Shown here one piece after another: positions 46,558 to 59,425 of a stretch of DNA of 64,000 bases. Source of the DNA: Siphonodentalium dalli (lineage: Eukaryota; Mollusca; Scaphopoda; Gadilida; Siphonodentaliidae); the NCBI GenBank assembly GCA_032622095.1, contig CP136062.1, positions 229,976,578-230,040,577 of the forward strand. Reading direction: 5' to 3'. Position numbers and translations under genes: made by a program. Under the pieces are notes generated by a model. It searched no databases. It was not told where the DNA came from and saw only the letters and a program-made list of their open reading frames with translations. How positions within the stretch are numbered: the stretch's first letter is position 1; each line of letters begins with the position of its first letter.

Positions 46558-46650
46558 GTGTCTTCTCGCTGACTACGCGGGCATATTGCCCAGTGGGGTG
46601 GGTGTAATTCATTCACCCCGTGTCGTGAACTATACCCACCCAACTGATGT
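46558..46650. mobile_element. Short hairpin repeat
   Basis: CAGTGGGGTGGGTGTAATTC pairs loosely with GAACTATACCCACCCAACTG. The motif GCCCAGTGGGGTGGGT recurs as GCCCAGTGAGGTGGGT at about 60424, so this is a dispersed family. Confidence 0.55.
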
Positions 46651-46795
46651 CGTTTTGAAAGATGTATACCACATTAAACAAATGGTATCTTTCCAGAGAA
46701 AATGAATCATTGTTTGTACTAGTCGAGTGATCTAGCCTATTAACGTATTTTGTTTTTTACATTTTTCATTACAAAAATGCTGAATATGGGCCACC

Positions 46796-47196
46796 TTAAA
46801 GGTACTCAATCCGACCAGACGCTCCTAAATTACTATTTCTTTGGCTTCGGGGGTAAAAAATATTTGATTCGAGTCGAGGAACCCACAATCAAAGCTCAGA
46901 AACACGTGGTCAAACGGCGGTCTCGGACAAAATTGCGGATCAAGATGGATAACTCTCAAATCAAGTGGTAATACGGTCAAATTTCGTGATACTTCAGAGA
47001 AAATATGGCCATATTTTGTTGAACAAAATGTTGATAAATAACAAGTTTTGGGAAATATGATGCCATAGTTGACAGTGGTTAGCATTATTTTGTTTCAATA
47101 AATCGATTCTGATAACTAAAGCGTATTTTGAAGAAATGTTGTTGTTGTTGTATCTTGATGGTATGGGGACCGTCTGATCGGATTGAGTACCTTTAA
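46796..47196. mobile_element. TTAA-flanked MITE, copy 3
   Basis: TTAA at 46796-46799 is followed by AGGTACTCAATCCGA, and TCGGATTGAGTACCT precedes TTAA at 47193-47196. GATTCGAGTCGAGGAACCCA is shared with the two intron 2 copies in the opposite orientation. A 73-codon frame inside is not conserved as protein. Confidence 0.8.
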
Positions 47197-47335
47197 ATAT
47201 TGTTCTTATAAAAACCGATTTGAAGACAACAACAATTTTATTGAAAATAAAATAGATATATCCAATATAAAACTTAAAATGATGTAGTATCTACCTATAA
47301 AGCAGTTATATAAAGACATAAGACATGGAGAATAC

Positions 47336-47462
47336 CTACAGTTTTTGTCTGAATACCGAAATATCTCATCAGTGTCTCGAAAGAAATATCGAAAATTATA
47401 TATTTTTATTTCCAGTCACACATGAGATATTTCAGGTATTCAGACAAAAACTAGGAATTGTT
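47336..47462. mobile_element. Foldback palindrome
   Basis: GTTTTTGTCTGAATACCGAA pairs with TTCAGGTATTCAGACAAAAA... and ATATCTCAT pairs with ATGAGATAT, with an AT-rich loop near 47395-47415. Confidence 0.7.
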
Positions 47463-48295
47463 TTCGTTATATGCCCCCTTATATATTAACATTCAAAGTT
47501 GCGAATTAACTCTTATTTAATTAAATTATTAACTCTAATTAATTACGCCCATGATTAAAAAGCGCGTGTCAGTGTTTACAAACAGAAAATAGCCTGGGCC
47601 TAAAGTTGAAATTTACACGTTATTGAATTATCGATTGATAAAGTGACGTCATGAATTCGTCGCGTCTGATTGGCTAGTGGACATTGTACACGCACTGATC
47701 ACTCAGCGGTGTGTTCCTGACAGTGGTTAGTTGTGAGTAATCTGTCTACTGTGAAATATCGGAACCTAGAGTGAACTAATAAAACGCGATTTCACTGTAG
47801 CTCCGAGAGATAGATACGACTATACGTTATGGTAATTTTACGCTATTTTATCGGTAAGCATATAATAAAGTGGTATATTTCTGATGCAGCCGGACACAGT
47901 TCGCGATATAAAATCTCTTTATTTGCCTTGATTGAGGATGATAACTAATTGCTCCCTCTTGATTGAGGCTGATAACTAATTGCTCCCTCTGAATTCGTTC
48001 GCGTGATTTCTTATCTATAAAATCTCTTTATTTGCCTTGATTGAGGATGATAACTAATTGCTCCCTCTTAATTCGTTCCGAAAGTTTTCGCGTGATTTCT
48101 TATCTGAAAATAATCCCTTTTACTGTCCCTGGATTATATGAAAAATACTCTTTTAAAAATCGGTATTAATTGGTACAAGCTTTTCTTGACATGACTGTGT
48201 CCTCGGTTCATATATATTATTTTATTCATCGGAATCTATATAAACATACTAGTAAGAGACACACACTATCTGTCAACATCACAGTAAGGCTTAAC
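47463..48295. other. Intergenic sequence with a direct duplication
   Basis: TAAAATCTCTTTATTTGCCT with the following TTGATTGAGGATGATAACTA occurs at about 47909-47950 and about 48017-48058. ACTAATTGCTCCCTC is present a third time between them. TTTCGCGTGATTTCTTATCT is also duplicated in part. No gene supported. Confidence 0.55.
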
Positions 48296-48300
48296 GTCTA

Positions 48301-49710
48301 CACCCCGTGCACGTGGTATCGCCAAACCCGAGGGTATCACCAAACCAGACCATGCGGTTTTGATAAATGAACATATCATCCCTTAGTTGAATCTATATAT
48401 CTCCCAGATAAATGGTGATATCCACTATTAAAAACATAATTTCGCAAAGCGGAATGTTCCCTCAATGGGATAGCGACCATAGCTTGCTCTCACCCCGATA
48501 ACTTTAATAGAAATTCCGGCTCATTTACGATTTTATCATAAATAGTCGACACGTTTTGACGTTAGTAGTTGGTTTGGAACATAATTATCTGCCATATATG
48601 GCGGATAATGCGTGTGTCAATAGACAAATATATGATTAATTAACCATAAAATTGTCTAGCCTGCAGAGCGGTTCGCAAACATACTATCTGCGTCCAAGTG
48701 TGGGTACCCACCATACTTTCGGGTATCAAAGCCGCAGATCGAGATGTGCGATTGTCAAAAAACCCCGCATATTTAGATAATTTAAATAATTTCGGCCATA
48801 TTTGTGAACTGAAATGGTCACCAGATGAAAACAAAATCTAAACTTAGGGGTTGGCATATACAACAGTTGGATCAACCCGTTGTAAACTCGATTAAAACTC
48901 GAACCTAACATGGGGTGCAAATATAAGTTACTGGAAGGGGGTACATTTAGAAACTATAGGTGGACAACCCAACAGGGACCCTCTAGCCACATCCCTGCTA
49001 ACTCTTGATTTACACTGATTTAATTTTTCCATTTGTTGTACAGTTCCGGGCCTATAATGTCGAATGACGCAGAATAGCCTATAATATTAAGATGATATCA
49101 AAACATAAAACACAAACAAACATACACGATTTCACCATTGCACATGCGCCCCCACCTTAAAGATGATCCATGAGCTGGCATGTCCGAATGATATTTAGGA
49201 TATTTTCAAGCAGAAACGGTCAAAATATGAATTATATCATTCGCATCTTTGACATCCCAGATCTGGTTTGGCGACATCTCGATCTGCGGCTTTGATACCC
49301 GAAAATTATGGTGGGTACCCACACTTGAACGCAGATAGTATTTTTGCGAATCGATCTGAGGCTAGACAATTTTATGGTTAATTATACATATATTTGTTTA
49401 TTGATACACGCATTATCCGCCATCTATGGCTGATAATTATGTTTCAAACGAACTACCTAACGTCAAAAAGTATCTACTATTTATGATAAAATGGCAAATG
49501 AGTCGGAATTTCTATTAAATTTATCGGGGTGAAAGCAAGCTATGGCTTGAGGGAACATTCTGCTTTGCGAAATAATGTTTTGAATAGTGGGTATCACATT
49601 TAACTGGGAGATATATAGATTCACATGAGGGAAGATATGATCATTTATCAAAACCGCATGGTCTGGTTTGGTGATACCCTCGGGTTTGGCGATACCGCGT
49701 GCACGGGGTG
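48301..49710. mobile_element. 1410 bp inverted-repeat transposon with 5 bp target duplication
   Basis: GTCTA at 48296-48300 and at 49711-49715 is a perfect 5-base duplication. Ends are CACCCCGTGCACG and its inverse. Inverted arms of about 450 bases (48301-48752 and 49270-49710) keep GGTATCGCCAAACCCGAGGG and ATCTCGATCTGCGGCTTTGA-type matches along their length. The middle of about 500 bases is unique and non-coding. Ends beginning CAC and 5-base duplications are found in Transib-type elements, but no transposase or further end consensus is present, so the superfamily is open. Confidence 0.75.
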
Positions 49711-51185
49711 GTCTAGTGAAACGTACCATCGGATTTCAACGTTTGTCTTTGAATACTGACGTCCAAAATTTGCCCATCGTCATTTAAAAAACAGTAATTT
49801 GTGTAGTATTTGCTGCTTTCAACTCCGGGGTCCACACCAATATGTCACGTGCCTCATTCTGTGAAGTCAAACATGAGTGTATAATAGAGACCACACCAAT
49901 ATGTCACATGCCTCATTTTGTGAAGTCAAACATGAGTGTATAATAGAGACATTTCACATAATGAACGACGACAAATAATTATTATGAATAGGGTACTACG
50001 TCATTAGAATTTGTGTTCTTTATAATCGTTGTCCCTTTTTTCCTATTCGTTGTTATGATTACAGGTTCGGATAAAAAAAAAATCACAAATACACAAATAT
50101 ATGATATAGTAATAAGTTCGCGATCGTTTCTCGGCTCCTCAATGTGGGAGATAACCCTGACATTATGTTCTTAAATTGTGATCGCCATGTGAACTTACTT
50201 TTTATCTATTGGTGGCAATCAAATCATTCGTCGTCGTGAAACACAAAGCGCTAAGCTATGAACTGATAACAGCATAATTAAGTAAAAAATAATCACGGCA
50301 CGCAGTCCTGTAATCACCTTACTGCGAGTAGCAAGCACGATTGTCTCACAAACGGACTCGTTGTCGTTAATTATGCAATACGGTTTGTGGACCGTCCGAA
50401 AAATATACGGCAACAAATAGATATTCGTAATAATTTGTCGTCGTTCAAAATGCGAATGGTCTATAATAATAATAATGTGTTTTAATGATGATTATCTTCT
50501 TAATATCGGTTCTGTAGATGTGTTATTTACATTGATAGTTTGTGAATTGTTGATGCATTTCCAATTGTGTGTCTTTTTATTCATCATATATTTTAGTTAC
50601 TTGCTGTGATTTACATATAATCCTTGACATGGCGAGATGGGAGACTCACTGGCTTTAGTACGAAGAATAATCACACAAGACCACATTTCATACCAGAATG
50701 ACCGAGTAGACGATATTTTCAATATTATTTTTCGGTTATTTATTAAGGATCACATGTATCCTTTTGATAACATTGCGCTCATCAGGGGGACCATTATTTA
50801 GAAGGTTCATAACAATTATTAAGAACGTCCTTTGTTCAGAAAGTCCATGAATTGAATGAGCCATGCACTGTTCTTACTGGAACGAAAGAAAGAAAAAACT
50901 AAACTAAATAAAGGACAAAATTACATAATAAACAACAAACAAACCGACGAAAACCAGTACCCTATGTCTGATTTCCAACCTTAGACGTACTGGACTCATT
51001 CAAACATAAAAAATTCTATGTATTTCGAATGGACGGATAGGAAAGCTGTCATTGGATACAACCATATTACGGAAATATTTTTTTGTCACTTGAATTCGCA
51101 CAGCAAGGTGCGCGAATTCAAAACAGCGAAAATTAGGGTTAGGAAAACACTCTTTAAAATCACTTCTTCAAATATCTCCGTTTTA
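49711..51185. other. Intergenic sequence
   Basis: A 57-base phrase with CACCAATATGTCACGTGCCT and CAAACATGAGTGTATAATAG is tandemly duplicated at about 49836-49949. Otherwise nothing is supported. The last 100 bases contain early, irregular forms of the satellite phrase AATCCTAACC. Confidence 0.55.
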
Positions 51186-54100
51186 GTCAATAATCCTAAC
51201 CACAATCCTAACCTCACGTGGCGCGTCCGATTAAGTATATTTCGCTATCTAATCCGAACCTCACGCGGCGCTACCGATTAAGTATATTTCGCTATCTAAT
51301 CCTAACATCACGTGACGCGTGTTACTGCGATTGAATAGCAATCACTACCGATTAAGTATATTTCGCTATCTAATCCTAAACTCACGTGGTGCGTGTTACT
51401 GCGATTGAATAGCAATCACTACCGATTAAGTATATTTCGATATCTAATCCTAACCTCACGTGGCACCTGTTACTGCGATTGAATAGCAATCACTACCGAT
51501 TAAGTATATTTCGCTATATAATCCTAACCTCACGTGGCACCTGTTACTGCGATTGAATAGCAATCACTATCGATTAAGTATATTTCGCTATCTAATCCTA
51601 ACCTCACGTGGCGCGAGTGTTACTGCGATTGAATAGCAATCACTACCGATTAAGTATATTTCGCTATATAATCCTAACCTCACGTGGCACTTGTTACTGC
51701 GATTGAATAGCAATCACTATCGATTAAGTATATTTCTCTATCTAATCCTAACCTCACGGGGCGCGTGTTACTGCGATTGAATAGCAATCACTACCGATTA
51801 AGTATATTTCGCTATCTAATCCTAACCTCACGTGTCGCGTGTTACTGCGATAGAATAGCAATCACTACCGATTAAGTATATTTCGCTATCTAATCCTAAC
51901 CACACGTGGCGCGTGTTACTGCGATTGAATAGCAATCACTACCGATTAAGTATATTTCGCTATCTAATCCTAACCTCACGTGGTGCGTGTTACTGCGATT
52001 GAATAGCAATCACTATCGATTAAGTATATTTCGCTATCTGATCATAACCTCACGTGGCGCGTGTTACTGCGATTAAATAGCAATCACTACCGATTAAGTA
52101 TATTTCGCTATCTAATCCTAACCTCATTTGGCGCGTGTTACTGCGATTGAATAGCAATCACTACCGATTAAGTATATTTCGCTATCTAATCCTAACCTCA
52201 CGTGGCGAGTGTTACTGCGATTGAATAGCAATCACTACCGATTAAGTATCTTTCGCTATCTAATCCTAAACTCACGTGGCCCGTGTGTTACTGCGATTGA
52301 ATAGCAATCACTACCTATTAAGTATATTTCTCTATCTAATCCTAACCCCACGTGGCGCGTGTTACTGCGATTGAACAGCAATCACTATCGATTAAGTATA
52401 TTTCGCTATCTAATCCTAACCTCACGTGGCGCGTGTTACTGCGATTGAATAGCAATTACTACCGATTAAGTATCTTTCGCTATCTAATCCTAACCTCACG
52501 TGGAGCTACCGATTAAGTATACTTCGCTATCTAATCCTAACATCACGTGGCGCGTGTGTTACTGCGATTTAATAGCAATCACTACCGATTAAGTATATTT
52601 CGCTATCTAATCCTAACCTCACGTGGTGCGTGTTACTGCGATTGAATAGCAATCACTACCGATTAAGTATATTTCGCTATCTAATCCTAACCACACGTGG
52701 CACCTGTTACTGCGATTGAATAGCAATCACTATCGATTAAGTATATTTCGCTATCTAATCCTAATCTCACGTGGCGCGTGTTACTGCGATTGAATAGCAA
52801 TCACTACCGATTAAGTATATTTCGCTATCTAATCCTAACCTCACGTGGCGCGTGTTACTGCGATTGAATAGCAATCACTACCGATTAAGTATCTTTCGCT
52901 ATCTAATCCTAACCTCACGTGGAGCTACCGATTAAGTATATTTCGCTATCTAATCCTAACATCACGTGGCGCGTGTTACTGCGATTGAATAGCAATCACT
53001 ATCGATTAAGTATATTTCGCTATCTAATCCTAACCTCACGTGGCACTACCGATTAAGTATATTTCGCTATCTAATCCTAACCTCACGTGGCGCGTGTTAC
53101 TGCGATTGAATAGCAATCACTACCGATTAAGTATATTTCGATATCTAATCCTAACCTCACGTGGCGCGTGCTACTGCGACTGATAGAAATCACTACCGAT
53201 TAAGTATATTTCGCTATCTAATCCTAACCTCACGTGGCGCGTGTTACTGCGATTGAATAGCAATCACTACCGATTAAGTATATTTCGCTATCTAATCATA
53301 ACCTCTCGTGGCGCTACCGATTAAGTATCTTTCGCTATCCAATCCTAACCTCACGTGGCGCGTGTTACTGCGATTGAATCACTACCGATTAAGTATATTT
53401 CGCTATCTAAACCTAACTTCACGTGATACATGTTACTGCGTTTGAACAGCAATCACTGCCGATTAAGTATATTTCGCTATCTAATCCTAACCTCACGTGG
53501 CACCTGTTGCTGCGATTGAATTGCAATCACTACCGATTAAGTATCTTTCGCTATCTAATCCTAACCTCACGTGGAGCTACCGATTAAGTATACTTCGCTA
53601 TCTAATCCTAACATCACGTGGCGCGTGTGTTACTGCGATTGAATTGCAATCACTACCGATTAAGTATATTTCGCTATCTAATCCTAACCTCACGTGGCAC
53701 CTGTTGCTGCGATTGAATTGCAATCACTACCGATTAAGTATCTTTCGCTATCTAATCCTAACCTCACTTGGAGCTACCGATTAAGTATACTTCGCTATCT
53801 AATCCTAACATCACGTGGCGCGTGTGTTACTGCGATTGAATTGCAATCACTACCGATTAAGTATATTTCGCTATCTAATCCTAACCTCACGTGGCACCTG
53901 TTGCTGCGATTGAATTGCAATCACTACCGATTAAGTATCTTTCGCTATCTAATCCTAACCTCACGTGGAGCTACCGATTAAGTATATTTCGCTATCTAAT
54001 CCTAACCTCACGATGTGCGTGTTACTGCGATTGAATTGCAATCACTACCGATTAAGTATCTTTCGCTATCTAATCCTAACCTCACGTGGAGCTACCGATT

Positions 54101-57100
54101 AAGTATATTTCGCTATCTAATCCTAACCTCATTTGGCGCGTGTTACTGCGATTGAATAGCAATCACTACCGATTAAGTATATTTCGCTATCTAATCCTAA
54201 CCTCACGTGGCGCGTGTTACTGCGATTGAATTGCAATCACTACCGATTAAGTATCTTTCGCTATCTAATCCTAACCTCACGTGGAGCTACCGATTAAGTA
54301 TATTTCGCTATCTAATCCTAACCTCACGATGTGCGTGTTACTGCGATTGAATTGCAATCACTACCGATTAAGTATCTTTCGCTATCTAATCCTAACCTCA
54401 CGTGGAGCTACCGATTAAGTATATTTCGCTATCTAATCCTAACCTCACGTGTCGCGTGTTACTGCGATAGAATAGCAATCACTACCGATTAAGTATATTT
54501 CGCTATCTAATCCTAACCACACGTGGCGCGTGTTACTGCGATTGAATAGCAATCACTACCGATTAAGTATATTTCGCTATCTAATCCTAACCTCACGTGG
54601 TGCGTGTTACTGCGATTGAATAGCAATCACTATCGATTAAGTATATTTCGCTATCTGATCATAACCTCACGTGGCGCGTGTTACTGCGATTAAATAGCAA
54701 TCACTACCGATTAAGTATATTTCGCTATCTAATCCTAACCTCATTTGGCGCGTGTTACTGCGATTGAATAGCAATCACTACCGATTAAGTATATTTCGCT
54801 ATCTAATCCTAACCTCACGTGGCGAGTGTTACTGCGATTGAATAGCAATCACTACCGATTAAGTATCTTTCGCTATCTAATCCTAAACTCACGTGGCCCG
54901 TGTGTTACTGCGATTGAATAGCAATCACTACCTATTAAGTATATTTCTCTATCTAATCCTAACCCCACGTGGCGCGTGTTACTGCGATTGAACAGCAATC
55001 ACTATCGATTAAGTATATTTCGCTATCTAATCCTAACCTCACGTGGCGCGTGTTACTGCGATTGAATAGCAATTACTACCGATTAAGTATCTTTCGCTAT
55101 CTAATCCTAACCTCACGTGGAGCTACCGATTAAGTATATTTCGCTATCTAATCCTAACCTCACGATGTGCGTGTTACTGCGATTGAATTGCAATCACTAC
55201 CGATTAAGTATCTTTCGCTATCTAATTATAACCTCACGTGGAGCTACCGATTAAGTATATTTCGCTATCTAATCCTAACCTCATTTGGCGCGTGTTACTG
55301 CGATTGAATAGCAATCACTACCGATTAAGTATATTTCGCTATCTAATCCTAACCTCACGTGGCGCGTGTTACTGCGATTGAATTGCAATCACTACCGATT
55401 AAGTATCTTTCGCTATCTAATCCTAACCTCACGTGGAGCTACCGATTAAGTATATTTCGCTATCTAATCCTAACCTCACGATGTGCGTGTTACTGCGATT
55501 GAATTGCAATCACTACCGATTAAGTATCTTTCGCTATCTAATCCTAACCTCACGTGGAGCTACCGATTAAGTATATTTCGCTATCTAATCCTAACCTCAC
55601 GATGTGCGTGTTACTGCGATTGAATTGCAATCACTACCGATTAAGTATCTTTCGCTATCTAATCCTAACCTCACGTGGAGCTACCGATTAAGTATATTTC
55701 GCTATCTAATCCTAACCTCACGTGGCGCGTGTTACTGCGATTGAATTGCAATCACTACCGATTAAGTATATTTCTCTATCTAATCCTAACCTCACGTGGC
55801 GCGTGTTACTGCGATTGAATAGCAATTACTACCGATTAAGTATATTTCGCTATCTAATCATAACCTCACGTGGCGCTACCGATTAAGTATCTTTCGCTAT
55901 CTAATCCTAACCTCACGTGGCGCGTGTTACTGCGATTGAATAGCAATCACTACCGATTAAGTATATTTCGCTATCTAATCATAACCTCACGTGTCACGTG
56001 TTACTGCGATGGAATAGCAATCACTATCGATTAAGTATATTTCGCTATCTAAACCTAACTTCACGTGATACATGTTACTGCGATTGAATAGCAATCACTA
56101 CCGATTAAGTATATTTCGCTATCTAAACCTAACTTCACGTGATACATGTTACTGCGATTGAATAGCAATCACTACCGATTAAGTATATTTCGCTATTTAA
56201 TCTTAACCTCACGTGGCACCTGTTACTGCGATTGAATTGCAATCACTACCGATTAAGTATCTTTCGCTATCTAATCCTAACCTCACGTGGAGCTACCGAT
56301 TAAGTATACTTCGCTATCTAATCCTAACATCACGTGGCGCGTGTGTTACTGCGATTGAATAGCAATCACTACCGATTAAGTATATTTCGCTATCTAATCC
56401 TAGCCTCACGTGGCGCGTGTTACTGCGATTGAATTGCGATCACTACCGATTAAGTATCTTTCGCTATCTAATCCTAACCTCACTTGGAGCTACCGATTAA
56501 GTATATTTCGCTATCTAATCCTAACCTCACGTGGCGCGTGTTACTGCGATTGAATTGCAATCACTACCGATTAAGTATCTTTCGCTATCTAATCCTAACC
56601 TCACGTGGAGCTACCGATTAAGAATATTTCGCTATCTAATCCTAACCTCACGTGGCGCGTGTTACTGCGATTGAATAGCAATCACTACCGATTAAGTATA
56701 TTTCACTATCTAATCCTAACCTCACGTGGCGCGTGTTACTGCGATTGAATAGCAATCACTACCGATTAAGTATATTTCGCTATCTAATCCTAACCTCACG
56801 TGGCGCGTGTTACTGCGATTGAATAGCAATCACTACCGATTAAGTATATTTCGATATCTAATCCTAACCTCACGTGGCGCGTGTTACTGCGATTGAATAG
56901 CAATTACTACCGATTAAGTATATTTCGCTATCTAATCATAACCTCACGTGGCGCTACCGATTAAGTATCTTTCGCTATCTAATCCTAACCTCACGTGGCG
57001 CGTGTTACTGCGATTGAATAGCAATCACTACCGGATTAAGTATCTTTCGCTATCTAATCATAACCTCACGTGGCGCTACCGATTAAGTATCTTTCGCTAT

Positions 57101-58229
57101 CTAATTCTAACCTCACGTGGCGCGTGTTACTGCGATTGAATAGCAATCACTATCGATTAAGTATATTTCGCTATCTAATCCTAACCTCACGTGGCGCGTG
57201 TAACTTTGATTGAATAGCAATCACTACCGATTAAGTATATTTCTCTATCTAATCCTAACCTCATGTGGCGCTACCGATTAAGTATATTTCACTATCTAAT
57301 CCTAACCTCACGTGGCGCGTGTTACTGCGATTGAATAGCAATCACTATCGATTAAGTATATTTCGCTATCTAATCCTAACCTCACGTGGCGCGTGTTACT
57401 TTGATTGAATAGCAATCACTACCGATTAAGTATATTTCTCTATCTAATCCTAACCTCATGTGGCGCTACCGATTAAGTATATTTCACTATCTAATCCTAA
57501 CCTCACGTGGCGCGTGTTACTGCGATTGAATAGCAATCACTATCGATTAAGTATATTTCTCTATCTAATCCTAACCTCATGTGGCGCGTGTTACTGCGAT
57601 TGAATAGCAATCACTACCGATTAAGTATATTTCTCTATCTAATCCTAACCTCATGTGGCGCTACCGATTAAGTATATTTCACTATCTAATCCTAACCTCA
57701 CGTGGCGCGTGTTACTGCGATTGAATAGCAATCACTATCGATTAAGTATATTTCGCTATCTAATCCTAACCTCACGTGGCGCGTGTTACTTTGATTGAAT
57801 AGCAATCACTACCGATTAAGTATATTTCTCTATCTAATCCTAACCTCATGTGGCGCTACCGATTAAGTATATTTCACTATCTAATCCTAACCTCACGTGG
57901 CGCGTGTTACTGCGATTGAATAGCAATCACTATCGATTAAGTATATTTCTCTATCTAATCCTAACCTCATGTGGCGCGTGTTACTGCGATTGAATAGCAA
58001 TCACTACCGATTAAGTATATTTCTCTATCTAATCCTAACCTCATGTGGCGCTACCGATTAAGTATATTTCACTATCTAATCCTAACCTCACGTGGCGCGT
58101 GTTACTGCGATTGAATAGCAATCACTATCGATTAAGTATATTTCTCTATCTAATCCTAACCTCATGTGGCGCGTGTTACTGCGATTGAATTGCAATCACT
58201 ACCGATTAAGTATATTTCGCTATCTAATC
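51186..58229. repeat. Satellite array, 74 bp monomer with a deleted 47 bp variant, about 7 kb
   Basis: The long monomer has TACCGATTAAGTATATTTCG, CTATCTAATCCTAACCTC, CACGTGGCGCGTG and TTACTGCGATTGAATAGCAA TCAC. The short form lacks the last third and reads CACGTGGAGC directly into TACCGATTAAG. About 100 monomers are present. CACGTG is kept in most. Blocks are duplicated inside the array: a run of about 670 bases with many private variants at about 51829-52500 recurs at about 54447-55118. Repeats of 197 bases occur near 53497-53980. Frames here are repeat artefacts. Confidence 0.96.
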
Positions 58230-58519
58230 GTGCACGTATTGGCTGATCTGAAAACAAATTAGAAACAAACTACTGAATGGACTGTCAGAAAAATAAGCTT
58301 TCTGTACAATAGACATTAAATTCTAAACTGGGAACTAAAATCATTCGTCAAACTGAAGTTGTTGACATTAATTCCAAGCAATGTACTTCTCCAGCAACTT
58401 TCCTAAACGAACGTGCATGGCTCATTTGATACTAAACAACTTATGTCCACGGCAGGCCGGAAATTGGGCGACAGATTAAAAGAAAATCCACCTTTATATA
58501 GGCTTACTCTGAAAAAAAA

Positions 58520-58900
58520 AACCTCTTTATTTTACCATATCAGGGATAGGTTTACTTTTAACGCTCTTGATTTAACCATATCAGGGATAGATTAACTTTG
58601 AACGCTCTTTATTTAACCATATCAGGGACAGATTAACATTAAGCGCTCTTTATTTTACCATACCAGGGATAGATTAAGTTGGAACGCTCTTTGTTTAACC
58701 ATATCACGGATATATTAACTTGAAACGCTCTTTATTTTACCGTATCAGGGGTAGATTAACGTGAAACGCTCTTTATTTAACCATGTCATGGATATATTAA
58801 CTTGGAACGCTCTTTATTTTACCATATCAGGGATAGCTTAACTTGGTACGCTCTTTATTGTGCAACTATCTCGGGTATATCAACAAATATAGTGCAACAA
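58520..58900. repeat. Tandem array, about 41 bp unit, eight or nine copies
   Basis: The unit contains CGCTCTTTATTTAACCATAT and CAGGGATAGATTAACTT. One related copy lies in lectin intron 3 at about 22863-22900. Confidence 0.85.
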
Positions 58901-58939
58901 ATATTAGTGTAGATTTCTTAGCAACTTTTTGATTCCCCA

Positions 58940-59425
58940 ACAACAAAATTAGTGTTGGCTGCTGGTCCGGTTTGTGTGCACACAATGTACCCTCATTTTT
59001 ACATCAGGGCGTGATAGCAGAATGGTTAGCGATTGATTTTTTTCGGTAAGGTGATTTGGTTCGTGGTAATTTTCCCGCCATTTTGAAATCCAAGATGGCC
59101 ACCTTTATCATTTTTAGAAATTAACATGTTTTACTAAATCGTTCGATGTGATGTCTGTTTGGATTCTCTATCGTATCCATTTGTCTAACTCCATACATAT
59201 ATGCTATGGTTTATAGAAAAAATACTACAATACAAGGCAATTACTTGTAAAGAACATGATTTGATACATGGAAAATGGCATGGCAATGATCAAATCAATT
59301 GACCTAACGAATCAATCTCTAACCACTCTGCTATCACGATCTGATGTCAAAATTAACGTACATTTTGTGCACACAAACCCGGACCAGGAGCCTATACAAT
59401 ATATATGTTCTCCAGAGACCAGACC
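58940..59425. mobile_element. Inverted pair of tRNA-like SINE heads
   Basis: GGTTTGTGTGCACACAATGT on the left matches the inverse of CATTTTGTGCACACAAACCC on the right. Each arm has a box A-like word: TAGCAGAATGG at about 59017 on the + strand, TAGCAGAGTGG on the minus strand near 59335. On the left, GGTTCGTGG about 35 bases later resembles box B. This suggests tRNA-derived SINE heads in foldback order. The cloverleaf is not intact, so I do not call a tRNA gene. Confidence 0.45.

Noticed and set aside
48301-49710. Firm assignment to Transib
   Set aside because: Only the CAC start and 5-base duplication fit; no transposase and the end consensus differs.
53497-57139. Frames of 63-95 codons in the satellite
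   Set aside because: Satellite repeats; near-identical copies and many stops in neighbouring monomers.
59008-59075. A functional tRNA gene
   Set aside because: Box-like words are present, but I cannot fold a complete cloverleaf with acceptor stem and anticodon loop.
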